Assembly: GCA_001931875.2 (NCBI GenBank)
Contig: MSJH02000814.1
Coordinates: forward strand, 124,001-188,000
Reading direction: 5' to 3'
DNA: 64,000 bases
Origin: Byssochlamys sp. IMV 00236
Lineage: Eukaryota > Ascomycota > Eurotiomycetes > Eurotiales > Thermoascaceae
Positions 24,107-34,557 of this stretch are shown piece by piece. Each line of letters opens with the position of its first letter. The first letter of the stretch is position 1. The translations under genes and the position numbers were made by a program. The notes below the pieces were generated by a model that saw nothing but the letters and a program-made list of their open reading frames with translations, searched no databases and was not told the DNA's origin.

Positions 24107-25697
24107 TCAAGTTATGACGCTGCTGCTCTCGGAAGCAGTGTCTGGAAGATCGCGAGCATCCTCTCTGCCGGCAACGGGGGAGAGAAGCTCAGTGGATACT
24201 GTAGCCGGCTGCGTCCGTACTTCATCATCCTGGGCAACCTCTTGAGCAACATCCGTTTGGGTTTCGCCGTTTCGGTGGCTTCGCTTGGAGCTAGTAGGCG
24301 ACAGATTCGAGCGCTCAGAGCGGCTAGGCTTCAGCTTGACACGACCACGTTCAAGGGCACGGAGAAGCGTCTGGAACTCATCAACCGTAACAATTCCCTT
24401 GAGCTTGCTCATAGTCTCATCCGAGATATCAGACGAATGAGCGTTCCAACCAAGTTGATCCATTTCTTCCGACTTCACCGACTTCGACTCTATCGAAGGT
24501 CCAGTGACCAGTCGATGCAAAGCTGAGGCTGAGGGTAAAGTAGTGATGGGAATTCGAGCGATTTTGGCTGGCTTCTGCTTCGAGCTGGAAGAGACAGACA
24601 CTTCCTCCTGCTGACGCTTTGGAGGGCGCGCAGTGATACGGCTACCGGGGCCATCGCCGACTTCATTTCGAATCTTGTAGTAGACAAGACCAAGAGTCGC
24701 AGCGAGAGCTTGGTGACACGCTTCCGGATAGAGTCTCGCCGCTTCTGCACGGGTCAGATTAAGGGGATTCTCACTCGAATCGCTCGAATCGCTGTCGTTT
24801 GGGAGAAGGTCATCGGAGGGCTGCATTCGGCCCCAGTAATGATAGCCTTCCAGTTGGTAAAATTCGGCTAATTGGGCCAGCCGATGAACTGGAAAAGAGG
24901 TTTTTGTTAGGATCGTCTGGGTAGGTTATCAGTAAGTATTACTCACTGCGACTTCTTTTCTTCAGACACCAAAAGCGCCAGACGGTTCGTGGGAAATACT
25001 CTGGGTAGCGAAGGGAACCGTCCTCTTCGAGCACGGGTACAGGTGTTATCGGAGCATGGATAGTGTGAGCAAGCGAGTTGAAGCGGACACGTTCCATGTG
25101 CTTCATGTGCGACTCCATCATCGAAAAGCGTTTGAAGACGGCACCGAAATGATGTGACGTCTCACGCTGCAAGCTCATCAAATCGGTGCGAAGGTTGCTG
25201 ACCGCGGTATGGAGTTTGCTGATCTCGACTTGGCAGCCACAGACATCAGTCTGAAGCTGCTCAAGATCAATCTGCACCTGGTCGACATTCTTCTGAAGAC
25301 GGTCGACATCGTTGCGAAGGAAGATAGTATCGGTTCCGAGCTGGCCAATGTTGGATTTCAGCTGTGTGATTCCCGACCGAAGTTGATCGACGTCGGTCCT
25401 CAGAAGAGCCACATTGATGTCGATGCGGCTGGAGATGGTGCGTTGTGCTTCAAATTCGCGACGGATATAGTCGTCCTCACGGTTCCGACGATCGACGTAG
25501 TTATCCTTAGTCAAGACGCTGGAACGAAGGTCGGACACGCGAGAATCCAAATGGTTGATGCGGTCATGGAGATGTAGAAGAGCAGGATCGGAGACGGTCG
25601 GTGGTGTGGACTCTCTTTTCATCGAAAGTCTGGGACTAGACATAGTCATCGAGCCGCTGGAAGCCCGCGAGAGGCTTCTCTCGATAGTGGTGGTCAT
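24107..25697 (-). CDS. Uncharacterised long coiled-coil protein
   Basis: Minus-strand exons 25697-24947 and 24888-24107 (58-nt intron, GTGAGT donor) give 510 aa. The N-terminal 40 residues are Ser/Thr-rich and disordered. Residues about 40-195 are a continuous coiled coil in which an LxxDVDQLxxxI-like heptad pattern repeats (for example LRTDVDQLRSGITQLKSNI). A conserved-looking block follows, PEYFPRTVWRFWCLKKRS, and across the splice HRLAQLAEFYQLEGYHYW. The C-terminal half holds LTRAEAARLYPEACHQALA and a disordered Ser/Lys-rich tail. I recognise no named family. The pattern of one coiled coil plus an aromatic-rich motif suggests a scaffold or adaptor, which is inference. A GT microsatellite lies just upstream of the start. 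Confidence 0.8.
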
Positions 25698-25734
25698 GGA
25701 GACGGACTGGCGTGTAGACGGGAGAATATTGGGC

Positions 25735-25761
25735 CGTGTGAGTGTGTCTGTGTGTGTGTGT
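25735..25761. repeat. GT-rich microsatellite
   Basis: GTGTGAGTGTGTCTGTGTGT continues to about 25761. It lies 40-65 bp upstream of the coiled-coil gene start, so it is probably within its promoter or leader. Confidence 0.85.
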
Positions 25762-26815
25762 AAACCCGTCTAGATGCGTATAGAATCCATAGCAGCGATG
25801 GAGAAGGCTTCAGTGAAGGCGGTGGAGATGGTAAGGGCGATGATGGTGATGAAGAGACTGAAGGCAGAGAGTGAAACTGGCTCGAGGAGGTGGGCGACGG
25901 GAGGCTGACGCTGCGACCGTGAGAGGAGAACTTCCTTTTCTGGCTTTCTCCTCCCGTCTCCGTCACACGACGCCAAGCCCTGCGTGGCGACCATCACACT
26001 AGCAGTAATTAATCAACCACCAGCTAGTAATATTATTACATCTCGTCAGCCAGGATTATCTATTCATTTATATTAGATGGGTATTACTATCTGCGGAGAT
26101 ATGAGAATGCAGAAATTACTGTTTCGCTAGGATCCCCTATCAGGGGACAGTTATGAAATCACTTAGAGACCAAAGTATCCCAGTTTGAACAGTTGGTGTT
26201 GGAGATAATGATTGTTTGCATTATTCTCTCTGCTTATACCATAAGCAGCGCAGTCATCCTGTTGGTAGCCTCGTACAGATGACGGTGCATTGGTTGTTGC
26301 TAGCTGGGATTCCCGCCTTAGGCAGAAACCACAACATGAAAGGAGTGATTTACAAGAATCCCTGGTCGAATTGTGTTTACCTGTTTTCCTGTGCCAGTTA
26401 TAAGACTACTAATAGTCGTGTATAAGATACAGCCCCAAAGAAGTCTGGTAGTTCTCAAAGCAACCTTCCACGATCGATATATATTACTTAGCAATCCGGA
26501 ATGCTCAATGTGAGGACATCACGACTGAGAGGACGAAAAGTTCCTTGCACTTTTGCCTTCTTTCCGTCTAGTCCATTATACTTCTATACAAATAATAGAG
26601 GAAGGCAAGGCAATATAAAGGTCGCGTTGGACAGACAGTACAGAACGTTCTTGCCATACAGGCCCCTGGGACCCGTCTGCTCTTGCATTTCTCGTAAACC
26701 AGTTCCTCCATAATAATATTTTCAATATAGAGACTTACTTCCCCAGGCCACGCACAGAGACATTTAAAAACTGCATGATCAAGATACATTGCATTATCAT
26801 TTCGGAAAAGAAACC
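25762..26815. other. Divergent intergenic region between the coiled-coil gene and GH16
   Basis: A pyrimidine/purine-skewed stretch (25770-25990) fits the leader of the minus-strand gene. The rest is AT-rich and without features. It presumably holds both promoters. Confidence 0.45.
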
Positions 26816-28072
26816 ATGATTCCTCATCTCCCAATCTCATCTACTCTATGGACCATCGTACTGACGATCCTATCGCAAGTGCACGCAAACCATCCAAGCT
26901 GCGAATGCTACATCGTCTCCGGACCAGAACCAGGATACTTCCAAAACTACCGTTTCTGGGACTTTCGCTACGTGCCTCCGGAGCCTGAGTTGGCTAAAGA
27001 ATACCAATTCTCTCCGTTAGGAAACAATGCTGGTGCCGCCAAGTATAACGAAGCTAATGGACCTTTGCTGAAAAGGCCTATTCTGTTGAGAGACACAAAG
27101 TTCGCAGACGAATGGACCGTTCAGAGTTGGAGTCGGGAAGGTTCGAGTCTCTTTCCAGTACCTATTGTTAATTCAGAGCGGAATGTTTTCATCACGAATG
27201 ATCCGTGGCATGAAGATGCGACGAATCTGGTGTTTCGGACGACCAGGCTAGATGACTATTCTTCTACGGCGGAGATAGAGACTCGGTTGCGGAATATCTT
27301 GCACTGCTCTGTTCGTGTGCGACTGCGTCTGTTTGCTGGAGATGGCATTCTTCAACCCCCAATTTGGGGGAAATCGGTCAGCAACAATGGAGAAGACGAA
27401 GATCCGGATGTATCTGTGGAACCAAGAGTGTCAGCGAGTCCCCCTAGCGGTGCATGCGCGGGGATATTCACGTACCATTCCACGACAAGCGAGTCGGATA
27501 TCGAAATCCTCACTTCAGATCCTCCTTATCGCATCCATTACGCCAACCAGCCTGACTACGACCCCATCAAGGATGAGATGATCCCAGGTGCTAGCACCGT
27601 AGTAGATCTTCCCGTTCGCTGGACCTCGTGGGCAACGCATCGTCTCGATTGGTTCTCGAGTAATTCCCGCTGGTGGGTGGATGGCATCATCCAGGAGAGA
27701 AAGACATACTCCGTTCCCTACAATCCCAGCATGTTAGTGATCAATCTCTGGAGTGATGGCGGAAATTGGACTGGCAACATGTCTGTGGGAGACAGCGTCT
27801 ATATGGGTATCGAATCGATTGAAATCGCCTACAATGCCACCACGGACGGTGCTGATATTTCTGATGAATTGCCCAACCGCAGACATCCGAATCACATCTT
27901 GCGTGCAAACATGGCGAACGAGTTTGTCAGGGAGGGAGATCCGGAAAAGTCGTTGCTCAAGCCTGACGAAAACGAGGGAATTGAAATTCACAAAGGATGC
28001 AGAGTAGCTTGTCGGATCGACGATGTCCAGCAGAAAGGATTCCCCGAGGTTTTATATGACTATTCTGCCTAG
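26816..28072 (+). CDS. Secreted GH16-family glycosidase (concanavalin-like glucanase fold)
   Basis: Single exon, 418 aa from the ATG at 26816. That start gives a clean signal peptide (hydrophobic core ILWT/IVLTILS-like, cleavage near QVHA|N at about residue 24); an upstream in-frame ATG at 26789 would bury it behind polar residues. The mature start is Cys-rich (CECYIVSG). The catalytic GH16 signature is ESDIE near residue 225, in the ExDxE arrangement, with SDIEILTSDPP after it. WATHRLDWF and WWVDG follow, then LVINLWSDGGNWTGNM, which form the rest of the jelly-roll. Members act on beta-1,3(4)-glucans or related wall polymers. Relatives of this kind are fungal-specific and of unproven substrate. 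An acidic insert (NNGEDEDPDVS) precedes the active site. Confidence 0.87.
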   Translation: MIPHLPISSTLWTIVLTILSQVHANHPSCECYIVSGPEPGYFQNYRFWDFRYVPPEPELAKEYQFSPLGNNAGAAKYNEANGPLLKRPILLRDTKFADEWTVQSWSREGSSLFPVPIVNSERNVFITNDPWHEDATNLVFRTTRLDDYSSTAEIETRLRNILHCSVRVRLRLFAGDGILQPPIWGKSVSNNGEDEDPDVSVEPRVSASPPSGACAGIFTYHSTTSESDIEILTSDPPYRIHYANQPDYDPIKDEMIPGASTVVDLPVRWTSWATHRLDWFSSNSRWWVDGIIQERKTYSVPYNPSMLVINLWSDGGNWTGNMSVGDSVYMGIESIEIAYNATTDGADISDELPNRRHPNHILRANMANEFVREGDPEKSLLKPDENEGIEIHKGCRVACRIDDVQQKGFPEVLYDYSA

Positions 28073-29318
28073 GCAGCTTATTAGCTTGGTAAAAAAAGCA
28101 CTATACGAATTAGCCTTGATTTACATCAACTTGCTAGAAACAGAATGTTCTGAGCTTGCATTAATTCTACCACCGAAAATATCTTCGCGAGCACTTAGCA
28201 AGACCGTAGTCATTCTCATCATGACCTAACAACCATAACACGCAATAAAATGAGGAGTTCGAGGCTTGCAATACGTCGCTAGCAATGGATATATCCCGCT
28301 AAAATAGTAACTTCCTTCATTATCTCCATTACATATCGTAGAGATCATCTATTCTACAAGGAACTAAGAGAATGCTTTATGGAATTTTCTCTGTGATTCG
28401 TATCAGTGGGCTTCAAGGCACCACGGTCCCCTATCGGGGTACATGCTTCAAGAGGCAGGACAAAAAAGCAAAACAGGCCCCCCAGGGAAAAGTAAAAAAG
28501 AGTACATGAAATGCACTGAGAAAGCACCGAAAAAAAGTACCGAAGAAAAGTACCGAAGAAAAAAAAAATCACCCGGAACGCCCAAACTCTCTTCGCTTTG
28601 TTTATGTCAACGTGAACAGTCAGGAGCCCAAGCTCAACTGACGGGGTATCAACCCGTAGAGAAAAAAATAGAACACCACGGCCGGACAGCACCAGGACAG
28701 GATAGGGAGAAAAGAACAGAATAGTCAGCAGGGAAGTAAAAACCAACCGCGAAGAAACACACAAGAAAACAAAACAATGTACAGGACTCTGGAACGGAGG
28801 ACACCAGACGATGAACAAAACAAACGGACAGTGGATATAGACACCACCACGACTACTTACATGTAACAAAGGTTGGCTGCTGCAAAGCCGGGACAATGGA
28901 GGGACTGACCGAAGTCTAGTCCCATCGCATTGCCCAACAACAGTGCAGGTCCATTACATGCAATGAAAGTCGCCAGAAGGAAAAGAAACAACAAACGTAA
29001 AAGGAATGGACGGTGGCGGGGCTTTAAAGCCACACAGGGCCACCAAGACTACATACAGAACAACGAGGGAGCTGCATATAGCAGAAATGGAGGTGCCTTC
29101 CGAAAAAGGCCCCTTCACACCACCACTAATACACAGATCCACATACATGCAAGGAAATTAATGAAAACAGAACGCCCAAAGTACAAAAAGACCGTCTGAT
29201 GCCCTCCGTTCCGACATAATTCAAACAGAAAAACAAGAACAACGACAAACAAAACAAAACAAAACAAAAGAAAACCAAACCCCGTCCCAACTGCCTCCAG
29301 CACCAACCTCCCCCGGCT
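28073..29318. other. Intergenic between convergent GH16 and Ulp1-like genes
   Basis: The stretch 28440-29300 is strongly A-rich on the plus strand (AAAACAAAACAAAAC near 29250). It probably includes the 3' untranslated region of the minus-strand protease gene. The 180-codon minus frame at 28354-28896 is Phe/Leu/Ser low complexity from this skew and is not a gene. Confidence 0.5.
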
Positions 29319-32300
29319 TTACAGCCGCAACTCACCGGACTCCCCTGCAGGGTCAAACTCCCCCTCGAGCCCGCCGCGCATCAACTCTGCAACGATCTTC
29401 TGTCGAAGCAGAGGGATGTCGGCTGCCCCGTAGGACAGGGGCTCGAGGCCCACAGCCACTGCCTTGGCCGTGGATAGGAGAAAGACCCCGCAGTCGCTGC
29501 CATTGTCTTGCTGCGGGGAGATGGACGGGAGGACGTTCCACTCCTCGTCCACGTAAAGTTGTCCCAGCTCACCACGCAGCCAGCCCTTGGCTAGGGCGAC
29601 GTAGGCGGGCGACAGGGAGCCCAGTGAGTCGAAGTGCTCAATCGTCCGGGCGGACGGCTTGACGACCATTAAGGTCCAGTGAGCACTGTTGTGGACCGGG
29701 ATGAAGACCGTGTCCACATTGAGGAGGCCTTCTCCTCCAATCTTGGCACGCGTGGCCCATTTGGCGACGCCAGCGTAGCCCTTTTGACGGAGATTGGAGA
29801 AGAAGAAGGTGCTGAAGGCATGGTACTTGGGCTTTTCGTTCCGCCCCGTATTGCCTGAGATTCGTCGGAGGTAGGCAACGATCAATTCGAGGTAGCCATT
29901 GATGATCTCGTCGTTCAACCATGCCATTGGTTTGTAGCAGGTCATGAGATCCATCTTTGTCAATTTGGCTCCTCGCAAAGTCGTTGCCAGAGGCTCGTCG
30001 TCCCTCTTGGCCATGCTGGTTGCGAGTATATCTTTCCACTGAGCTGGGAGTGGCCGAACAGCTGGCCCCTCAGGCCAAATCCGAGCTGGAGGTTGACGTT
30101 GCGCCTCGGGTTCCTCGACGTCTCGCCAGACGGTGGCGTAGGAGGATTCCTCGCGGGTCGGTTCTCGTTCGACTGCCTCCGGATTGAAGATGCGAACAGC
30201 GGAGACAGGCTTCCCAAAAGGGACATCGGATTGCAGCCAAGGGGCTGGACCAGCAGCGGTAGGCTCTGGCTCCACTAAGCGCTCTGGAAGAGGGATGTAC
30301 TCTGGCCGCAGTTCTTCGTCCTCATCTTCAGGGAGAGGGTAGTCTTCGGGACCTTTCTCGTCGTCGCCGTCTTCTGGGAGAGGATAGTCTTCTGGTCCTT
30401 TTTCACTATCGCCATCGTCGGGAAGAGGTACCAACTCTGGATACAACAAGGCCGCTAGCTTTTTGTTCTGATCGCCGTCCATGATATGACGCTGCCGTTC
30501 AAGCCTTCTCGTAGTAAATCCTGGAAGCAGTTCACCGTTAAGGTCAGGTTCGATCGTCTGATAGCCCTCCGCGAACCGACGCTGTCGTTCGAGCCTTCTC
30601 TCGGCAAGTCCTGGCAGTGGTCCTTCAAGGTCACGCACAGGTCCAATCTTCCGATCGCCCTCAGCGATCCGACGCTGTCTTTCTCGCCTTCTCTCTTCAA
30701 GTCCCGGCAGTGGTCCAACGTCAAGAATAGGTCCGATCTTCCTAGGCGGCCTCGTGGCAGATTTAGGTTGAGCTGGCTGTGGTATAGGAGAAGTAGTTGG
30801 TGGAACGGGATGAGTTTCTGAGGTTTCAGTAGTTGGAAGACGTGGTGTGGAGACGATCTGCCCATCCGCTTTCCGTTTGTGTGAAAAAAGTGCCTCAGGT
30901 GCTCCCTTTGATGGCTGTGCTGGTGTGGATGGCTGAGCTGATACAGACGGCTGAGCTAAGGGTGTTGACGGTTTAGGGGGGCGAAACCAAGGAACAACAA
31001 ATTCGTTCGGAAAGCGCTCAAGCTTCTTTTTGAGATCTTCCTTTGTACGACGTGTATGGCGACCACGTCTAACTGGCTTCGTGATGCCAGAGGGTTTAGC
31101 CCTAGAACGGCCAGTGACATGAGCGACAGCGCGACCCAGCTTGTACACAGATGCCAGTGTCAATGATTTTGCTATCGCAGATATGGGCCGAGTGATCATA
31201 GCTCGCCGAACGGCTTGCCCGTAGGTGAGAACAGTTGAGGATTTGGCGTGTGCGGAATTCCGCGGAGCAGATGTGGTTGTGTGTTGAAAGGGTACTGATG
31301 AAGAAGATCGCCCGGGCATTCCTGTATCCGACATCTCAAATTGAGACGACGTATGAACTTTCGCCGAAGATGTGCTTGCGAAGGGAGAAGTATGCGGTAG
31401 AGAAGAGGAGTATCCATGAATGTCGGCATTCTCGTCGGAGCTGTCTAACATTTCGATCTCGGAACTGTCTAGTTCATTTCCGGAGCTGTCTGACATTTCG
31501 ATTTCAGGGGATTCTGGAGTCTCAAAATAGGAAGATGGCCCGGAACTGTGAAAATGAGGTTGAGACATGTTAGAAGTCTGATAGTTCAGGGAGGAGAGCA
31601 GACCAGCGGTCGGTGTCTCAGGTGGTGGGAGAGTCAAAGCAGAATTCGAATAGTGGTATCCAGAAGGAAGGGATGAATACGAGGCAGTAGATGAGTTGTA
31701 CTTTTCAGGTGTGGTCGGTCTGGACGAATTCCACGATCGTCTTCTCTGCCGGTCTCTGTCTCGCGCGGTTTGTCGTCCTCTTGATCCCCTACGCAGGCGA
31801 CCGTTCTTTGTACGGTCTCTCTCTTCCGCAGTGTGGCGTCTCTCAAAGAGACTAAGCGCTCGCCGTTTGAACGTGTCGCCCAGGTTGACGGCGCCTTGAA
31901 CAAATTCCATCGCGACGATACCGACTCGACGAGCACCAGGGAAAGCCACCTTGACTTGACGCGCACATGACAACCAATCCTTGTCGCAGAAAAAGGTGAC
32001 ATAGTCCCCATTGTGTGCCACGAGCTCTTGCTTTTTACCGTCGTTGGAAGAATCTCGGACAGAATGTAAAGGAATGGTGATGCCGTGTTCAGAAACGCGT
32101 GGTCTCGTGTTCAAAGCACCAGACATCAATGCAATTTGGTCTTTCGAGTTGGCGCCTTCATCATTGATGGTACAAGGCTCGTAATGAGGCATGTTCCTCA
32201 GCTCATCTGCGATTTGCCGGGGCACCCTATCGAGATTGATTTCCCTGGTGATCTCCATTCTATCGTCATCAGGCCAACCGCCCGGAACAGACTGATCCTG

Positions 32301-33296
32301 TTCACGGAGAGATTCGAGGTGATCAGCTCGACGTTTGCGTTCGTCAGCTTCGACGTCCAGTGGGTCACGATCTTCATCGCAAACATATCGGCCACGAAGG
32401 TAAGGTCGAGTATTGTAGGTCCTGTAAGTAGGTCCATCTGGCTTCTTCCAGATTGGACTCGGCCGATATCCTGGCATCGCGTATTTAGAAGCCGCCACGC
32501 CCGTCAGAGGTCTATTCTTAGGCTCTTTAGGGGGAGGAGACCTCTTCTTTGGGTTGACTGATCGAGGAACTAGCTTGGGTCGTCCGTAGACGGAAACACG
32601 AACGCGTCCAGGTTCAGGAAGACTCATGCCAGTGTAACGCTTGAAAAGCCCCCTGTCATCGATTCTCACTTTACTAACTTTGAGAGGTTCTGGTGGAGAA
32701 AGCGGTGGTCGCTCACACTTTGGGTAATCTCTTTTTCCGGGTGGCTTCTCCGTATCATGATCGACCTTTGGGTCAGGATCAGATCTGAGCGCAGAATTGA
32801 AGCGTGCGTCAACTTCGGAGTGACGTTCTGAGTCCTCTTCAGACTCAACTTCAATGTCACGTTCTGAGTCAACTCCAGAGTGGACGCCAATGTGAGGTTC
32901 TGAGTAGCGGACTGAGTCGCGGACTGAGTCAACTTCGGACTCGACTTCGGACTCAACTTCAACGTTAGATTCTGAGTCGCGGACTGAATGAAGTTCTGAG
33001 TCAAATTCTTGGCCGAGCTTCGCGTTAGGTCTTTCACCGAATTCAGCGTCAAGTACTGCTGCGAATTCAGGATCAAGACCAAAGTCTTGCTGTGCAGCTC
33101 CTGGGCCAAATTCTGCCTCAAGGGTGGCCACAGTCTGTGGGTCAAGTTCGTCAAGTTCGAAGTCGCAGTCTGAGTCTGAGTCTGAGTATGGGTTGGAATC
33201 TGGTGCATCCTCCATGTGAGTATTTTCGTCAATAGTAGGCATGGCGGTGCTCTTAGGCTTCATGCCATATTTCTCTGGGTAGCAATATCTCTCCAT
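29319..33296 (-). CDS. Very large Ulp1-type SUMO protease (C48 peptidase)
   Basis: One uninterrupted 1325-aa frame. The C-terminal 200 residues are a C48 cysteine protease. They carry AWLNDEIINGYL near 1123, the catalytic His in NSAHWTLMVV near 1206, the Asp in EHFDSLGS near 1222, and the oxyanion Gln and nucleophile Cys in PQQDNGSDCGVF near 1262-1268, so the tetrad is complete. The other 1,100 residues are mostly disordered. They hold an acidic SE/VD-rich N-terminus, a mid-region globular block (GDYVTFFCDKDW, GARRVGIVAMEFVQGAVNLG), Ser/Thr-rich stretches, and two internal repeat families near 860-1010. Yeast Ulp1 is about half this length. The role should be SUMO maturation or deconjugation at the nuclear periphery. 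The start was taken at the first ATG after a repeat-rich leader; a short upstream exon cannot be excluded. Confidence 0.88.
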   Translation of the reverse strand: MERYCYPEKYGMKPKSTAMPTIDENTHMEDAPDSNPYSDSDSDCDFELDELDPQTVATLEAEFGPGAAQQDFGLDPEFAAVLDAEFGERPNAKLGQEFDSELHSVRDSESNVEVESEVESEVDSVRDSVRYSEPHIGVHSGVDSERDIEVESEEDSERHSEVDARFNSALRSDPDPKVDHDTEKPPGKRDYPKCERPPLSPPEPLKVSKVRIDDRGLFKRYTGMSLPEPGRVRVSVYGRPKLVPRSVNPKKRSPPPKEPKNRPLTGVAASKYAMPGYRPSPIWKKPDGPTYRTYNTRPYLRGRYVCDEDRDPLDVEADERKRRADHLESLREQDQSVPGGWPDDDRMEITREINLDRVPRQIADELRNMPHYEPCTINDEGANSKDQIALMSGALNTRPRVSEHGITIPLHSVRDSSNDGKKQELVAHNGDYVTFFCDKDWLSCARQVKVAFPGARRVGIVAMEFVQGAVNLGDTFKRRALSLFERRHTAEERDRTKNGRLRRGSRGRQTARDRDRQRRRSWNSSRPTTPEKYNSSTASYSSLPSGYHYSNSALTLPPPETPTAGLLSSLNYQTSNMSQPHFHSSGPSSYFETPESPEIEMSDSSGNELDSSEIEMLDSSDENADIHGYSSSLPHTSPFASTSSAKVHTSSQFEMSDTGMPGRSSSSVPFQHTTTSAPRNSAHAKSSTVLTYGQAVRRAMITRPISAIAKSLTLASVYKLGRAVAHVTGRSRAKPSGITKPVRRGRHTRRTKEDLKKKLERFPNEFVVPWFRPPKPSTPLAQPSVSAQPSTPAQPSKGAPEALFSHKRKADGQIVSTPRLPTTETSETHPVPPTTSPIPQPAQPKSATRPPRKIGPILDVGPLPGLEERRRERQRRIAEGDRKIGPVRDLEGPLPGLAERRLERQRRFAEGYQTIEPDLNGELLPGFTTRRLERQRHIMDGDQNKKLAALLYPELVPLPDDGDSEKGPEDYPLPEDGDDEKGPEDYPLPEDEDEELRPEYIPLPERLVEPEPTAAGPAPWLQSDVPFGKPVSAVRIFNPEAVEREPTREESSYATVWRDVEEPEAQRQPPARIWPEGPAVRPLPAQWKDILATSMAKRDDEPLATTLRGAKLTKMDLMTCYKPMAWLNDEIINGYLELIVAYLRRISGNTGRNEKPKYHAFSTFFFSNLRQKGYAGVAKWATRAKIGGEGLLNVDTVFIPVHNSAHWTLMVVKPSARTIEHFDSLGSLSPAYVALAKGWLRGELGQLYVDEEWNVLPSISPQQDNGSDCGVFLLSTAKAVAVGLEPLSYGAADIPLLRQKIVAELMRGGLEGEFDPAGESGELRL
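30280..30720 (-). repeat. In-frame internal repeats within the Ulp1-like protein
   Basis: Two coding repeat families lie here. One is a unit of about 31 residues, three copies, with core GPLPGLxERRxERQRRxAEG. The other is an acidic unit of about 17 residues, three copies, with core KGPEDYPLPEDGD. They lie just before the catalytic domain and vary between copies, as expected of an evolving disordered linker. Confidence 0.8.
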
Positions 33297-33299
33297 GTT

Positions 33300-33660
33300 T
33301 ACGGAAGATTTGTGGAAAGGAGCAGTTCTCCAGAGACAAATGTAGCAGATGTGGTAGATGTGGTAGATGTAGAAGATGAAGTTCTTTACAGGAGAATTTG
33401 TGTAGGACGAGACGTCTTCCAGAGACAGATGTAGCAGATGAAGAAGATAAATGTCTTTGCAGAAGCAGTAGCAAGACGACCAGTGAAGAGAAATGAGGTG
33501 TCTGCCAGAAACAGATGTAGCAGGTGTAGAAGACGAAGGTCTCTACAGAAGTAGTAGCACGACGAGAAGAGGAGAGAGAAGCGAGCAGTCTTCAGAGCAG
33601 AATTTGAAGATGTTGCAGATGTAGCAGATGATGAAGACGAAGTTCTCTACAGAAGAAAGA
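33300..33660 (-). repeat. Degenerate 75-105 bp tandem repeats in the leader of the Ulp1-like gene
   Basis: Read on the minus strand, four successive units open with CTTCTGTAGAGA or a variant (CTTCTGCAAAGA, CTGTAAAGAA). Each continues through TTCATCTTCTACATCTGC-type sequence to a GCTACATCTGTCTCTGG-like end. Copies differ in length (about 105, 86, 74 and 72 bp). They end about 5 bp before the ATG at 33296. Confidence 0.7.
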
Positions 33661-34557
33661 CGAAGAGGACGAAGAGGAAGAGCAGGAGAATAAAGAGGGG
33701 GGCAGGAGGGGGAGGACGAGGAGGAGGACGAGGGGGAGGAACACAATGCCATACGTACCAGAGCAACATGTCAGATGCCGTCGAGGAGAGCATCATTGAG
33801 ATTGTTGGTTTGTCGTGGGAGACAACTAGATAGACTGGCAGGGCGCTGCCAGAAAAGTACCTCCAGCTGGGGAAAGCTAAGGGAAGCTACCTGAGCTGCG
33901 GCGCGGGTCGCGCTGGGGACGTTTGGGTGGAAAGACAGGCCAGCAAGCGCCGCTGAACCGCGAAGTGATTTAAAGTGAGGTGAAGCCGGGGGGCGGCTGC
34001 GCTTGTCGGTCACGTGGAGGCTGGCGGCTGGCTGTGGTCACTGGCAGTGATTGGCCACAGGTGATGACAAAGAAACGCGGCAGTCGGTCGGGATTTCCCG
34101 CCCAAAAGCTCGTGCCAGATGCTGCCACGTTGACTAAACAGTTACTGATAGGCTAGTATGCTACAAGTAGAGCACGGAGGGAGTTCCATTTGCAGGAAAT
34201 CCCCAGGTTACGGGAATTCCCTTCTTGATACCGTGAAACTTGATTTTGGGTGAATCGAGGGGAAAATGCGAATTCATCGGAAATTTCAATCCCAGGACAT
34301 GCTCCGGGCGCATTAGAAACATGAGAAGTACATACAAAATCGAGATGCAGACAAAAGTAGTCATTCTAGAAAACGTCATACACTTAGACCACATCCTAAG
34401 AACAGGAAGGAAGATCTAATCTCATGAAAGTCAGATACCGATTCCATGATAATATAATACAAGAAAATGAACAGTCCGTGCCGCATCCCCAAGGTCATGG
34501 GCTCGAGATCTCTGACCCAGCCTGCTGAGGCCATAGACCAGCTGCATCGTCATCACT
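33661..34557. other. Upstream region of the Ulp1-like gene and 3' flank of LCB3-like gene
   Basis: The stretch 33660-33750 is extremely purine-rich on the plus strand (CT-rich leader for the minus-strand gene). A GTCACGTGG site at about 34008 could be a bHLH element of its promoter. The stretch 34160-34550 shows nothing coding. Confidence 0.45.

Noticed and set aside
28354..28896. 180-codon minus-strand frame
   Set aside because: Phe/Leu/Ser/Cys low complexity produced by the A-rich plus strand; no domain or start context.
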